Of a DNA stretch of 16,024 bases, positions 6,363 to 14,018 are shown piece by piece; the stretch's first letter is position 1; every line of letters begins with the position of its first letter. The notes below the pieces were generated by a model. It was given only the letters and a program-made list of their open reading frames with translations. It searched no databases and had not been told where the DNA came from. Both the position numbers and the translations under genes were made by a program. Source of the stretch: Alphaproteobacteria bacterium UBA2964 (lineage in GTDB: Bacteria > Pseudomonadota > Alphaproteobacteria > MPNO01 > UBA2964); NCBI GenBank assembly GCA_002348425.1, contig DEBE01000172.1, positions 6,498 to 22,521 on the forward strand. Reading direction: 5' to 3'.

Positions 6363-7619
6363 ATGAACTTACAAGAACTTAAGAAAAAACCTCCCGCTGA
6401 TCTTCTTAGTTTTGCAGAAGAACTAAAAATCGAGAATGCTTCTACCATGCGCAAACAAGAAATGATGTTTGCGATTTTAAAACAACTCGCGGAAAATGAG
6501 GTGGTAATATCCGGCGATGGTGTTTTAGAAGTTTTGCAGGATGGCTTTGGTTTTTTGAGGGCCCCGGAGGCAAATTACCTGCCAGGCCCTGACGATATAT
6601 ATGTCTCACCCAGTCAAATTCGTCGGTTTAGCTTGCGGACAGGGGATACGGTAGAGGGAGAAATTCGTTCGCCTAAAGATGGGGAAAGATATTTTGCACT
6701 ATTAAAGGTCAATAAAATTAACTTTGATGATCCTGAAAAAGTGCGGCATCGAATTAACTTCGACAATCTTACGCCTTTGTATCCAGAGGAAAAATTTGTT
6801 CTTGATCACGATAATCCCGAAGCTAAGGATTTGACTACGCGTATAGTGGATTTAACGGCCCCACTTGGAAAGGGCCAGCGCGCTCTGATTGTTGCGCCGC
6901 CGCGGACAGGAAAGACCATGATGCTACAATCCATTGCGCATGCAATTACGGAAAACAATCAGGGGGTCTATCTTTTGGTCCTACTTATTGACGAGCGCCC
7001 AGAAGAGGTAACTGACATGCAACGCTCTGTTGATGGGGAGGTGATAAGCTCCACCTTTGATGAGCCTGCATCTCGACATGTTCAGGTGGCGGATATGGTT
7101 ATTGAAAAAGCGAAAAGATTGGTAGAGCATGGCCATGATGTCGTCATTTTATTGGATTCTATTACTCGTCTGGCTAGGGCATATAATACGGTTGTGCCGT
7201 CATCAGGTAAGGTTTTAACAGGGGGGGTTGATTCCAACGCACTTCAAAGGCCAAAGAGGTTTTTTGGAGCAGCAAGAAATATCGAGAGTGGCGGATCCCT
7301 TTCTATTATTGCTACCGCCCTGATTGATACGGGTTCTCGAATGGATGAAGTTATATTCGAGGAGTTTAAGGGAACGGGAAACAGCGAAATTGTTCTAGAC
7401 AGAAAGCTAGCCGATAAAAGAACATTTCCCTCGATGGATATAGCAAAATCGGGAACAAGGAAGGAAGAGCTCCTTATTGAAAAGGGCGACCTTTCTAAAA
7501 TGTGGGTATTGCGGCGCATCCTTAATCCAATGGGTACTGTTGATGCCATGGAGTTTTTGATTGAAAAAATAAAAGCGACAAAAAACAACGCAGATTTTTT
7601 CGATTCTATGAATCAATAG
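6363..7619 (+). CDS. rho: Transcription termination factor Rho
   Basis: Rho is a hexameric RNA helicase that ends transcription at Rho-dependent sites. From the ATG at 6363 it has 418 residues. It starts with the N-terminal helical Rho_N domain (1-47), then the cold-shock/OB RNA-binding domain (about 50-117, [22 protein letters not shown]), then the ATPase core with Walker A APPRTGKT at 178-185, [11 protein letters not shown] at 209-219, Walker B VVILLDS at 260-266, R269 and the arginine finger R366. The numbering of K184, D210, D265, R269 and R366 equals that of E. coli Rho, which confirms the start. The frame is open upstream to an ATG at 6231, but those 44 codons overlap the terminator and promoter and have no Rho homology. 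No clear Shine-Dalgarno precedes 6363. The gene ends 26 bases from the convergent oxidoreductase gene. Confidence 0.97.
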   Translation: MNLQELKKKPPADLLSFAEELKIENASTMRKQEMMFAILKQLAENEVVISGDGVLEVLQDGFGFLRAPEANYLPGPDDIYVSPSQIRRFSLRTGDTVEGEIRSPKDGERYFALLKVNKINFDDPEKVRHRINFDNLTPLYPEEKFVLDHDNPEAKDLTTRIVDLTAPLGKGQRALIVAPPRTGKTMMLQSIAHAITENNQGVYLLVLLIDERPEEVTDMQRSVDGEVISSTFDEPASRHVQVADMVIEKAKRLVEHGHDVVILLDSITRLARAYNTVVPSSGKVLTGGVDSNALQRPKRFFGAARNIESGGSLSIIATALIDTGSRMDEVIFEEFKGTGNSEIVLDRKLADKRTFPSMDIAKSGTRKEELLIEKGDLSKMWVLRRILNPMGTVDAMEFLIEKIKATKNNADFFDSMNQ

Positions 7620-7645
7620 ATAATATTTTCCAGTAATTACCAATT

Positions 7646-8620
7646 TTAAGGAATCAAAATCGTGGACCCTACGGTCTTCCGTTGTTCTAGTGCCCTATGG
7701 GCTTTTGCCGCTTCTCTGAGCTGATAGCGTTGTTCAACATGTATTTTAACGGCCCCGCTTTTTACAACCTCGAAGAGTTCTTTTGCTAAAGATGTAAAGG
7801 CCTGTTTTGTAGTTATGTAGTGATTTAAAATTGGCCGTGTCATAAAAAGCGACCCTTTTTGTAAGAGGGTAAGAGGAGCAATAGGTGGCACTGGACCTGA
7901 GGCATTACCATAGGTTATCCAAATACCGCGCATACTAAGACAGTCTAAAGACCCAGGATATGTATCTTTTCCAACTCCATCGTATACGACTGGAACACCT
8001 TCTCCTTTCGTATAACGCAGAACACGATCTACAAAATTACTTTCGGAATATATAATTGTTTTATCGCATCCATTGGCTCGAGCAAGAGCGGCTTTCTTTC
8101 TAGAGCTGACCGTTCCAATAATATTGGCGCCCAGATATTTCGCCCACTGACACAATATCAATCCGACCCCGCCTGCTGCGGCATGAACGAGTATAGTGTC
8201 AGACGGTTTGGGGACATATATGTGCTTTAAAAGCATGGCCGCTGTGAGACCTTTTAACATCATTGATGCCGCTTGTTCGTCTGTAATGCCGCGAGGTATC
8301 TTGATTAATCTGTCTGCCGGAAAACAACGTTTCTCTGAATAAGAGCCTATCGGATCTGAGCAGTATGTCACTCGATCGCCAATTTTCAGACCTTCCACTT
8401 TAGTGCCGAGAGCTTCGATTACTCCTGCCCCTTCTACGCCAGGGGTAAAGGGTGTGGGTAGTGGATAGAGACCTTTGCGGTGATAGGTATCTATGAAGTT
8501 CAGCCCTATAGCAGTGTTCCTAATAATCGCCTCGCCCGGTTTAGGGCTCGTTATTGTCACGTCTTCCCATTTCAGGACCGAAGCGGGTCCAGTCCTGTGT
8601 ACACGAATTGCCTTGTTCAT
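7646..8620 (-). CDS. qor: Zinc-independent quinone oxidoreductase (NADPH)
   Basis: Qor-type enzymes of the medium-chain dehydrogenase/reductase superfamily reduce quinones or other alpha,beta-unsaturated carbonyls with NADPH. From the ATG at 8620 the protein has 324 residues, close to E. coli Qor (327). The N-terminal GroES-like domain carries NFIDTYHRKGLYP at 41-53 and PGVEGAGVIEALG at 60-72; the Rossmann domain carries LVHAAAGGVGLILCQWAK at 144-161. No zinc-binding cysteine cluster is visible. A GTG at 8653 would add 11 residues, but the family starts at about MNKAIRVHRTGPASVLKWED, and that GTG lies inside a strong hairpin, so I chose 8620. It is last in the leftward block, 69 bases after the dienelactone hydrolase gene. 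The exact substrate is unknown. Confidence 0.88.
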   Translation of the reverse strand: MNKAIRVHRTGPASVLKWEDVTITSPKPGEAIIRNTAIGLNFIDTYHRKGLYPLPTPFTPGVEGAGVIEALGTKVEGLKIGDRVTYCSDPIGSYSEKRCFPADRLIKIPRGITDEQAASMMLKGLTAAMLLKHIYVPKPSDTILVHAAAGGVGLILCQWAKYLGANIIGTVSSRKKAALARANGCDKTIIYSESNFVDRVLRYTKGEGVPVVYDGVGKDTYPGSLDCLSMRGIWITYGNASGPVPPIAPLTLLQKGSLFMTRPILNHYITTKQAFTSLAKELFEVVKSGAVKIHVEQRYQLREAAKAHRALEQRKTVGSTILIP

Positions 8621-8642
8621 TGAGATTTCTTTGGTTATCAAA

Positions 8643-8682
8643 TTTTGGGGCACCTTTTATAAAAACTGTTGGCGCCCCAAAA
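8643..8682. repeat. Strong hairpin in the dienelactone hydrolase-qor gap
   Basis: TTTTGGGGCACC (8643-8654) and GGCGCCCCAAAA (8671-8682) form a 12-bp stem with one mismatch, which is a G-U pair in the minus-strand RNA, around a 16-base loop that itself contains the palindrome TTTTATAAAA. The T bases are on the 5' side and the A bases on the 3' side of the stem, the reverse of an intrinsic terminator. On the transcript it lies between the stop of the hydrolase gene and the qor start, so it may act in mRNA processing, as an operator, or to limit qor expression. Confidence 0.6.
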
Positions 8683-8689
8683 ATAGTTT

Positions 8690-9388
8690 CTAACTAAGTG
8701 CGCTCTTCAGTAAAGCAGATGTACGACCATCCGCAAGTTCTGCTGCCGCTTGATTGTAGTTTCCACCACCCAGTCTTGCAAAGGCGTGGTCAACCCCTGG
8801 ATAGGAATGAAGAGTGATTTTCCCGTTTTTTTCGAAAGCCTGCGCTATGGCTGTCTGGGACTCGGGGGGGCAAAAATCATCCTTTTCGGCAATATGGAAC
8901 ATTGCGGGATTTTTTATGTATTCAGCATATGGCAAATGATCGTCTATTTGCACGGGATAATAACCTATCGAAGCATCAGAATCTGAAGAACAGGCCATAG
9001 TATAGGCGAGACTTCCACCAAGACAAAAACCGACGCAACCAACTTTTCCAGTACTGCCCTGATAAGAGCGTAAAAAGCTCATAGTGGCCTGGAGGTCTGC
9101 AACACCTTTTTCAAAATCCGGAAGAAATTTATTCATATATTCAAATGCCTTACCCCAATCTTCTTCGGTTTTATCGGTAAGTTGTATGCCGGGTTCAATT
9201 CTCCAGAACAAATCTGGGCATGCTGCAATGTAGCCCTGTTTTGCAAAATTATCGCACAGGTCTCTCATTACTTGATTTACACCGAAAATTTCTTGAATCA
9301 CTAAGAGTCCGGGTCCCGTTCCAGATTCTGGAATGGCCAAGTAGCTACCAAAACTACCGTCTGGTCCTTCAATTGATATTTCTGTCAT
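8690..9388 (-). CDS. Dienelactone hydrolase family protein
   Basis: This is an alpha/beta hydrolase of the dienelactone hydrolase family, enzymes that open lactone or ester bonds; many members act on substrates other than dienelactone, so the substrate here is open. The 232-residue protein shows the family's Cys-His-Asp triad: C122 in GFCLGGSLAY, D170 or D171 in HIAEKDDFCPP, and H201 in YPGVDHAFAR, plus E33 in VIQEIFGVN, which in the type enzyme pairs with the cysteine. No signal peptide is seen, so it is cytosolic. The ATG at 9388 has GAAGGA about 11 bases upstream. It is followed by the quinone oxidoreductase gene and preceded by the unrecognised 181-residue gene with an 82-base gap, so it may have its own promoter. 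Confidence 0.9.
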   Translation of the reverse strand: MTEISIEGPDGSFGSYLAIPESGTGPGLLVIQEIFGVNQVMRDLCDNFAKQGYIAACPDLFWRIEPGIQLTDKTEEDWGKAFEYMNKFLPDFEKGVADLQATMSFLRSYQGSTGKVGCVGFCLGGSLAYTMACSSDSDASIGYYPVQIDDHLPYAEYIKNPAMFHIAEKDDFCPPESQTAIAQAFEKNGKITLHSYPGVDHAFARLGGGNYNQAAAELADGRTSALLKSALS

Positions 9389-9470
9389 CTCTGTCTGCGT
9401 CCTTCAAAAATTTTAATCTTACATCCACACCATAGCGCGGTAATATTTTTATGTCATTCGAAAGGAATCT

Positions 9471-10016
9471 CTAGCGCTCGCTCCACGGCTGGTGGTAATT
9501 TTTTTCATTGTGTTGGATGGTGTTTATGAAAACTAGTGCAATTTTTTTCTCTGATGTTTTGGGCACTTTTTTCAAATAATTTAGAAACTCTGTTCGGGGT
9601 GAAAATTGCCTAAAACCAAGTTTCTGATATTCAGATTTCTCAGGCAGGCTACTTCCGTAAATTATTATAGAATGTTTCTTTCTTAAGCGTTGGGGTACAG
9701 CTCGGGCTAGCGGTAGCCCTTGCGCCGCATTGTTGCCAATTACGATTAATCCTACACTATCTTTCAATTCCATAATCTCCGACTGCAGGAGTGTTAAGTC
9801 GACTTGGTCCCAATTTGTTTTTTCTCTTTCCGCCATCTCTCGGGTTAACAGAGTTGGATAATTATTGGGCATAGTGTAGCCAGTTTCTTCTGTTGAGAGT
9901 CTAGCCCAAGTCAGTGGGGGAGTATGCACGAAGGCTTCCGTGGTTACTTCATTGTCAAGAACTAGGATTGTAAGATAATCCGAAAAATTTTTATTTATCT
10001 GTTTAATAATCGACAT
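9471..10016 (-). CDS. Unrecognised 181-residue protein
   Basis: I do not recognise this protein. It looks soluble, with no signal peptide or membrane segment, and has several predicted strands: LTILVLDNEV (15-24), SVGLIVIGNN (87-96), HSIIIYGSSL (115-124) and KKIALVFINT (157-166). Helical stretches such as NWDQVDLTLLQSEIMELK lie between them, so an alpha/beta fold is plausible. A turn-like GNNAAQGLP follows the second strand. The tail (NEKNYHQPWSER) is polar. No catalytic motif can be named. It starts at an ATG 6 bases after the ogt stop without a visible ribosome site, so it is probably coupled to ogt in the yyaL-ogt operon. Its codon use does not stand out from its neighbours. It is likely real: the frame is long, and its spacing to ogt is that of an operon gene. 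Confidence 0.7.
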   Translation of the reverse strand: MSIIKQINKNFSDYLTILVLDNEVTTEAFVHTPPLTWARLSTEETGYTMPNNYPTLLTREMAEREKTNWDQVDLTLLQSEIMELKDSVGLIVIGNNAAQGLPLARAVPQRLRKKHSIIIYGSSLPEKSEYQKLGFRQFSPRTEFLNYLKKVPKTSEKKIALVFINTIQHNEKNYHQPWSER

Positions 10017-10022
10017 TATTTT

Positions 10023-10469
10023 TTATGGATTATTTTCATGGTTTATAAGAAATAATTTCGTCTTTAATCCTTTTCCGCCAGTATAACCGTTGAGGGCCCC
10101 ATTGCCACCAATTACCCTATGACAGGGAATAATTATTGGCAGTGGATTTTTGCTACAGGCGTTTCCAACTGCTCTTGGTGATGTATGGAGGGTACTTGCA
10201 ATTTGTCCGTAGGTAGCTGTTTTTCCGAATGGGATTTCAGCCATAGAATTCCAAACTTTTCTCTGAAAACTTGTGCCATATGGGTTTATCGGCACAGTAA
10301 ATCTAGTCAATTTGCCTTCGAAATAGTTTTCCAATTCTTTCTGGGCTCCAAGTAGCAATTTTGTTTTTTCGTTTTTTTGTGAAGTTGACCAACAAATTTT
10401 TTTAATAGCGCAGCCCCTCTCTACTATTGTAAGCAAACCAACTGGGGTATTTATTGTTAGTCTGGGCAT
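10023..10469 (-). CDS. ogt: Methylated-DNA--[protein]-cysteine S-methyltransferase
   Basis: This suicide repair protein moves the alkyl group from O6-alkylguanine in DNA to its own cysteine. From the ATG at 10469 it has 148 residues. The C-terminal domain is complete: QRKVWNSMAEIPFGKTATYG at 69-88, the helix-turn-helix TYGQIASTLHTSPRAVGNAC with the arginine finger R99, N109, the acceptor site IIIPCHRVIG with C116, and the closing GYTGGKGLKTKLFLINHE. The N-terminal domain is short (about 60 residues), as in many Ogt proteins. The frame extends to a TTG at 10550, which would overlap yyaL by 76 bases and has no family similarity; the ATG lies 5 bases after the yyaL stop. Plausibly co-transcribed with yyaL. 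Confidence 0.93.
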   Translation of the reverse strand: MPRLTINTPVGLLTIVERGCAIKKICWSTSQKNEKTKLLLGAQKELENYFEGKLTRFTVPINPYGTSFQRKVWNSMAEIPFGKTATYGQIASTLHTSPRAVGNACSKNPLPIIIPCHRVIGGNGALNGYTGGKGLKTKLFLINHENNP

Positions 10470-10474
10470 TATCG

Positions 10475-12496
10475 TCAATTCATCCCCGAAAAAAAATGTT
10501 TTAGTTCTTTGGCTGTGGTGATGGGAAGGGAACAAGTTGTCCCTTGGCAAATATAAACAGTAGCCGAATGATTAACTTGGGTTTTTCCAAAAGCGGGATG
10601 CGTTCCAGCTAGTTTACCGTCGGGTGGAATAACAGTAATTACCTTATTTATTAAATTTTGTTGATATATCTCAGATAATAAATCAATGCAGTCTTTATCT
10701 TTCCTATTGCCGATAATGGCAATTTGAACGGCTGACTGCAAAAATTCGGCCGCATTTAATAGGGTGGCAAAAGGGAAAAAATTGGAGGCTAATTCGCCTG
10801 AAAAGGCTAATAAAATTGCTTCTGCCCGTTCACGATAATGATGTTTTCCGGTTAGGTAATATAGCTTTGCGAGGTTGGCGGCCATTACGCTATTGCCACC
10901 TGGGGTCGCATTGTCTGAGGCTGACTTGGTTCTGACAATTAATTCCCTGGCGCTAACTGGGGTAAAATAATAGCCATCATTATTTTTATCCCAAAAATCT
11001 TTATCGATCGTTGTTATCCATGATTGAGCATTTTCGATATATTTTTGCTCGCCGGTTAATTCATTCAAAGTTAGCGAGGCTCGGATCATTCCAGCGTAAT
11101 CATCTAGGGTTGCTACTGCATTAACTAGGCCGGCCCTATAGGCGTGGGATAAGGTATTTTGGTTATTCATCTTGTTTAATATGAAGTCATAGGCTCGCGT
11201 CGCTGCTTCAAGCCACGACGTTTGCTTAAAGACAACACTAGCATTTGCCAAAGCGGTGATCATTAGGCCGTTCCAATCAGCGAGTATTTTGTCATCCCAA
11301 CCGGGGCGGACTCTTTTTTGCCGTTCCCCCAATAATTTCTGTCGGCATTTTTTCAGCAATTCTTCTTCTTTTTGAGAATAGTCTCTTTTGTTTTTTGTAC
11401 GGTTTAGTATGTTTTTGCCTTCCCAGTTACCCTCTGGGGTGACATCGTATGCTCCTTTAAATAAGGGTGTATGGGCACCTAAAACTTGTTCGATTTCACT
11501 TTCATCCCACACATAATACTTTCCTTCTGTTCCTTCACTATCAGCGTCTAGGGTTGCGGCGAAAGCGCCATTTTCTGCTACCATCTCTCTCAAAAGCCAA
11601 TCGGCTGTTTCTTTAATTCGATTGCTAAATAGACTCTTGCCAGTGTCCTGCCATACCCAAGTGAGTAACTCTAAAATCTGTGCGTTGTCATAAAGCATTT
11701 TCTCAAAATGAGGCACCAACCATATGGCGTCAGTGGAATAGCGCGCATAGCCGCCGCCCAGATGATCATATATTCCACCCTGGGACATTTTTTCCAGTGT
11801 GAGGAGAACAATTTTTTTAAGGTCCTGGTGACCATTACTTTTATAGTTACGCCATAGGAGTTCGAGAATGGAAGGATTGGGAAATTTTGGTGCCGCGCCA
11901 ATTCCCCCGTTTACGGTGTCATATTCTTGTGCAAGGCGCTTGGCGGCACGGTCAATTAATTCTATGGAAATCTCTTCTCCTCTCTCTGAAATACCCAGTT
12001 GGCTGATTGATTCCTTGAGAGCGCTTACGTTTTTTGTGACGGCATCCTGTTTGTTGTCCCAGTAATCGTAGATGGTATGAAGAACTTCTGGAAAACTTGG
12101 CCGTCCGAATTTAGCTGTTGGTGGAAAATAGGTCCCTCCCCAAAATGGTTCGCCCTTCGGTGTAAGAAACATCGTTAGGGGCCAACCTCCTTGTTGACCA
12201 AGGGCTTGGAGACTGTGTTGGTATATAGCATCGATATCTGGCCTTTCTTCTCGATCAACCTTGATATTAATAAAGTGATCATTCATCTGTGTCGCGATAT
12301 TCTTATTTTCAAAACTTTCATGAGCCATTACATGACACCAATGGCATGCCGCGTAACCAACTGACAATAAAATTGGCTTATTTTCAGCTTGTGCCTCGTT
12401 AAGCGCCTTTTCTCCCCAAGGCCACCAATTCACCGGATTTTTGGCATGTTGTAATAGGTAGGGGCTGGTTTCTTTTCCAAGTTTGTTTTTTTTCAT
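10475..12496 (-). CDS. Thioredoxin-domain DUF255 protein, YyaL/SPATA20 family
   Basis: A 673-residue member of the DUF255 (YyaL) family, whose function is not settled. The N-terminal thioredoxin-like domain (about 1-165) begins [20 protein letters not shown] and has the CxxC motif C51-H-W-C54, the helix [19 protein letters not shown] at 80-89, [11 protein letters not shown] at 103-113 and GTYFPP at 121-126. The long remainder is an alpha/alpha toroid resembling glycan-processing enzymes, with the family blocks [38 protein letters not shown] and [20 protein letters not shown]. The C-terminus ends [16 protein letters not shown]. Length is normal for the family (about 670-700). No signal peptide. 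It starts at an ATG without a clear ribosome site, divergent from mnmE (111 bases apart), and leads the yyaL-ogt-hypothetical operon. Confidence 0.93.
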   Translation of the reverse strand: MKKNKLGKETSPYLLQHAKNPVNWWPWGEKALNEAQAENKPILLSVGYAACHWCHVMAHESFENKNIATQMNDHFINIKVDREERPDIDAIYQHSLQALGQQGGWPLTMFLTPKGEPFWGGTYFPPTAKFGRPSFPEVLHTIYDYWDNKQDAVTKNVSALKESISQLGISERGEEISIELIDRAAKRLAQEYDTVNGGIGAAPKFPNPSILELLWRNYKSNGHQDLKKIVLLTLEKMSQGGIYDHLGGGYARYSTDAIWLVPHFEKMLYDNAQILELLTWVWQDTGKSLFSNRIKETADWLLREMVAENGAFAATLDADSEGTEGKYYVWDESEIEQVLGAHTPLFKGAYDVTPEGNWEGKNILNRTKNKRDYSQKEEELLKKCRQKLLGERQKRVRPGWDDKILADWNGLMITALANASVVFKQTSWLEAATRAYDFILNKMNNQNTLSHAYRAGLVNAVATLDDYAGMIRASLTLNELTGEQKYIENAQSWITTIDKDFWDKNNDGYYFTPVSARELIVRTKSASDNATPGGNSVMAANLAKLYYLTGKHHYRERAEAILLAFSGELASNFFPFATLLNAAEFLQSAVQIAIIGNRKDKDCIDLLSEIYQQNLINKVITVIPPDGKLAGTHPAFGKTQVNHSATVYICQGTTCSLPITTAKELKHFFSGMN

Positions 12497-12554
12497 TTAT
12501 TATTCGGCTGTTAATTGCGATGTTTTTCCACCCGCAGTAGAACAAATTATGTTT

Positions 12555-12566
12555 CTTGCCGGCAAG
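12555..12566. repeat. 12-bp palindrome between yyaL and mnmE
   Basis: CTTGCCGGCAAG is a perfect palindrome in the divergent intergenic region, 42 bases before the mnmE ATG and 58 bases before the yyaL ATG. A degraded copy (CTTGTCGGGCGG) follows 7 bases later. It could be an operator for a dimeric regulator; this is a guess from symmetry and position only. Confidence 0.35.
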
Positions 12567-12573
12567 GTTTTAC

Positions 12574-12602
12574 TTGTCGGGCGGGTCTCTAAATTTTATA
12601 GA
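12574..12602 (+). promoter_or_regulatory. Candidate mnmE promoter
   Basis: TTGTCG (12574-12579, four of six consensus bases) and TATAGA (12597-12602, four of six) are 17 bp apart. A start 6-7 bases after the -10 would fall on or next to the mnmE ATG at 12608, predicting a leaderless or nearly leaderless message. Both hexamers are imperfect. Confidence 0.35.
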
Positions 12603-12607
12603 GTAGC

Positions 12608-13942
12608 ATGTTTAAGGATTCTATATTTGCTCCGTCAAGCGGCGGGGCGCCTGCTGGAATTTCAGTGGTCAGGGTTTCGGGGCCGTCGGCTGGTAAAATT
12701 CTGAATACTATTGCGGGGGTTTGTACGCCCAAGCCAAGGCATGCTACTCATGTTACACTCACTAATCCAAAAAATGGGGAACCGCTGGACACTGGTCTTT
12801 TTATTTGGTTCCCAGCGCCAGCTAGTTTTACCGGTGAGGACGTTGTGGAGTTTCAGATCCACGGTGGCGTGGCTACAGTTGAAGCATTATGCCGTGCTTT
12901 GGGAGCATTTGAAAATTGTCGTTTGGCGGAGCCTGGCGAATTTAGCCGACGCGCTTTTTATAATGAAAAGTTAGATTTAGCGGAACTGGAGGGCCTCTCT
13001 GATTTAATTGCTGCAGAAACCGAGGCGCAGCGAAAACAGGCCTTACAGCAATTATCCGGGTCCTTAAGTGAAATTTATGAACCATGGCGTAAGGCATTAT
13101 TGGAGTGCCTAGCCCATACGGAAGCCGTAATAGATTTTCCAGAGGAGGAACTACCCGACGATCTCCTTGGTAATACCAAACACAATATATTGGGTATGAC
13201 TAAAAAAATTACACAATATCTTGATGATGGAAATCGAGGCGAAAAGTTGCGAGAGGGGTTTCAAATTGTTATTGCTGGGGCTCCAAATGTTGGAAAATCC
13301 AGTCTCCTAAATTATTTAGCGGAGCGGGATGTCGCTATTGTTTCCGAGCAGGCAGGCACTACTCGTGATGTAATAGAAGTGCGTCTTGATTTGGGGGGGT
13401 ATCCGGTAACGGTTGCTGATACAGCTGGCTTGCGCCAAACACGCGATGCTATCGAATATGAGGGGGTCAAGAGAGCAGAGAGCCGGGCGACTAATGCTGA
13501 CTTAACCTTATTTGTTTTTGATATTTTGTCATTTGATGGTGATCAACGAGTGGTTGAGTTGATTACCTCTAACGATTTGGTTTTGATTAATAAGGCGGAT
13601 TTGTTGAAGGAGCCGAAAATACCGGATTTTCTGAAGGTTTTTGATCCCATTATTATTTCCGTTAAGAATGGACAGAATTTAGAGGATTTTCTCAAAGTTC
13701 TGACTAACAGGGTAGTTAAGCAGTTTTCTGTCAACGCTCCGGCCCCGCTGTCGAGGTTGCGCCATAGGGAAGCATTGGAGAGAGCGAATTTTGCACTTCA
13801 GCGGTCCTTAAATACAGGGGCGGCGGAATTAATGGCAGAGGATTTAAGGATTGCGGCCAGAGAATTGGGTAAAATAACCGGTCGAGTCGACGTTGAGGAC
13901 GTGTTAGACGTTATATTTCACGAATTTTGTATAGGAAAATGA
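12608..13942 (+). CDS. mnmE: tRNA uridine-5-carboxymethylaminomethyl modification GTPase MnmE
   Basis: MnmE works with MnmG to place a (carboxymethyl)aminomethyl group on C5 of the wobble uridine of certain tRNAs, using a folate one-carbon unit and GTP hydrolysis. The 444-residue protein starts with the tetrahydrofolate-binding domain (FAPSSGGAPAGISVVRVSG, 7-25; IHGG at 84-87; LAEPGEFSRRAFYNEKLDL, 106-124), then a helical domain that holds the G domain: P-loop GAPNVGKS (224-231), GTTRD (250-254), DTAGLR (271-276) and NKAD (328-331). It ends FCIGK with the conserved C441. The start is the usual one for the family. No Shine-Dalgarno is visible. In most alphaproteobacteria it follows rho directly; here five opposite genes intervene. 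mnmG follows after a 76-base gap containing parS. Confidence 0.97.
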   Translation: MFKDSIFAPSSGGAPAGISVVRVSGPSAGKILNTIAGVCTPKPRHATHVTLTNPKNGEPLDTGLFIWFPAPASFTGEDVVEFQIHGGVATVEALCRALGAFENCRLAEPGEFSRRAFYNEKLDLAELEGLSDLIAAETEAQRKQALQQLSGSLSEIYEPWRKALLECLAHTEAVIDFPEEELPDDLLGNTKHNILGMTKKITQYLDDGNRGEKLREGFQIVIAGAPNVGKSSLLNYLAERDVAIVSEQAGTTRDVIEVRLDLGGYPVTVADTAGLRQTRDAIEYEGVKRAESRATNADLTLFVFDILSFDGDQRVVELITSNDLVLINKADLLKEPKIPDFLKVFDPIIISVKNGQNLEDFLKVLTNRVVKQFSVNAPAPLSRLRHREALERANFALQRSLNTGAAELMAEDLRIAARELGKITGRVDVEDVLDVIFHEFCIGK

Positions 13943-13950
13943 GGTTATTT

Positions 13951-13966
13951 TGTTTCACGTGAAACA
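13951..13966. other. parS centromere site 1
   Basis: TGTTTCACGTGAAACA is a perfect 16-bp palindrome and an exact match to the canonical ParB-binding parS sequence. It lies in the mnmE-mnmG gap, about 10.4 kb from the trio repeats of the origin. ParB should load here, spread, and be pulled by ParA for origin segregation. It is followed by five T bases, but I do not read it as a terminator. Confidence 0.92.
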
Positions 13967-13984
13967 TTTTTAGCCAAGTTTTCT

Positions 13985-14012
13985 TTGACAGAAATATTCA
14001 GGGCTTTTAAAT
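13985..14012 (+). promoter_or_regulatory. Candidate mnmG promoter
   Basis: A perfect -35 hexamer TTGACA (13985-13990) and TTAAAT (14007-14012, four of six consensus bases) are 16 bp apart. Transcription would begin at about 14018-14019, which is the mnmG ATG itself, so the message would be leaderless. This agrees with the lack of a Shine-Dalgarno sequence. The promoter lies 18 bases after parS, so ParB spreading could cover it. Confidence 0.5.
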
Positions 14013-14018
14013 AAAGCG

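Noticed and set aside
8621..8653. GTG start of the quinone oxidoreductase at 8653
   Set aside because: The 11 extra residues do not resemble the family, and the GTG lies in the arm of the hairpin; the ATG at 8620 gives the normal length.
9420..9445. DnaA box-like ACATCCACA near the dienelactone hydrolase promoter
   Set aside because: It has two mismatches and is isolated; such matches are expected by chance over 16 kb.
10470..10550. 27-residue N-terminal extension of Ogt from a TTG
   Set aside because: It would overlap yyaL by 76 bases, has no similarity to the family, and an ATG follows the yyaL stop by 5 bases.
13951..13971. parS followed by T bases as an intrinsic terminator of mnmE
   Set aside because: The stem would be only 6 bp with two G-C pairs and a four-base loop; the exact parS match explains the symmetry better.
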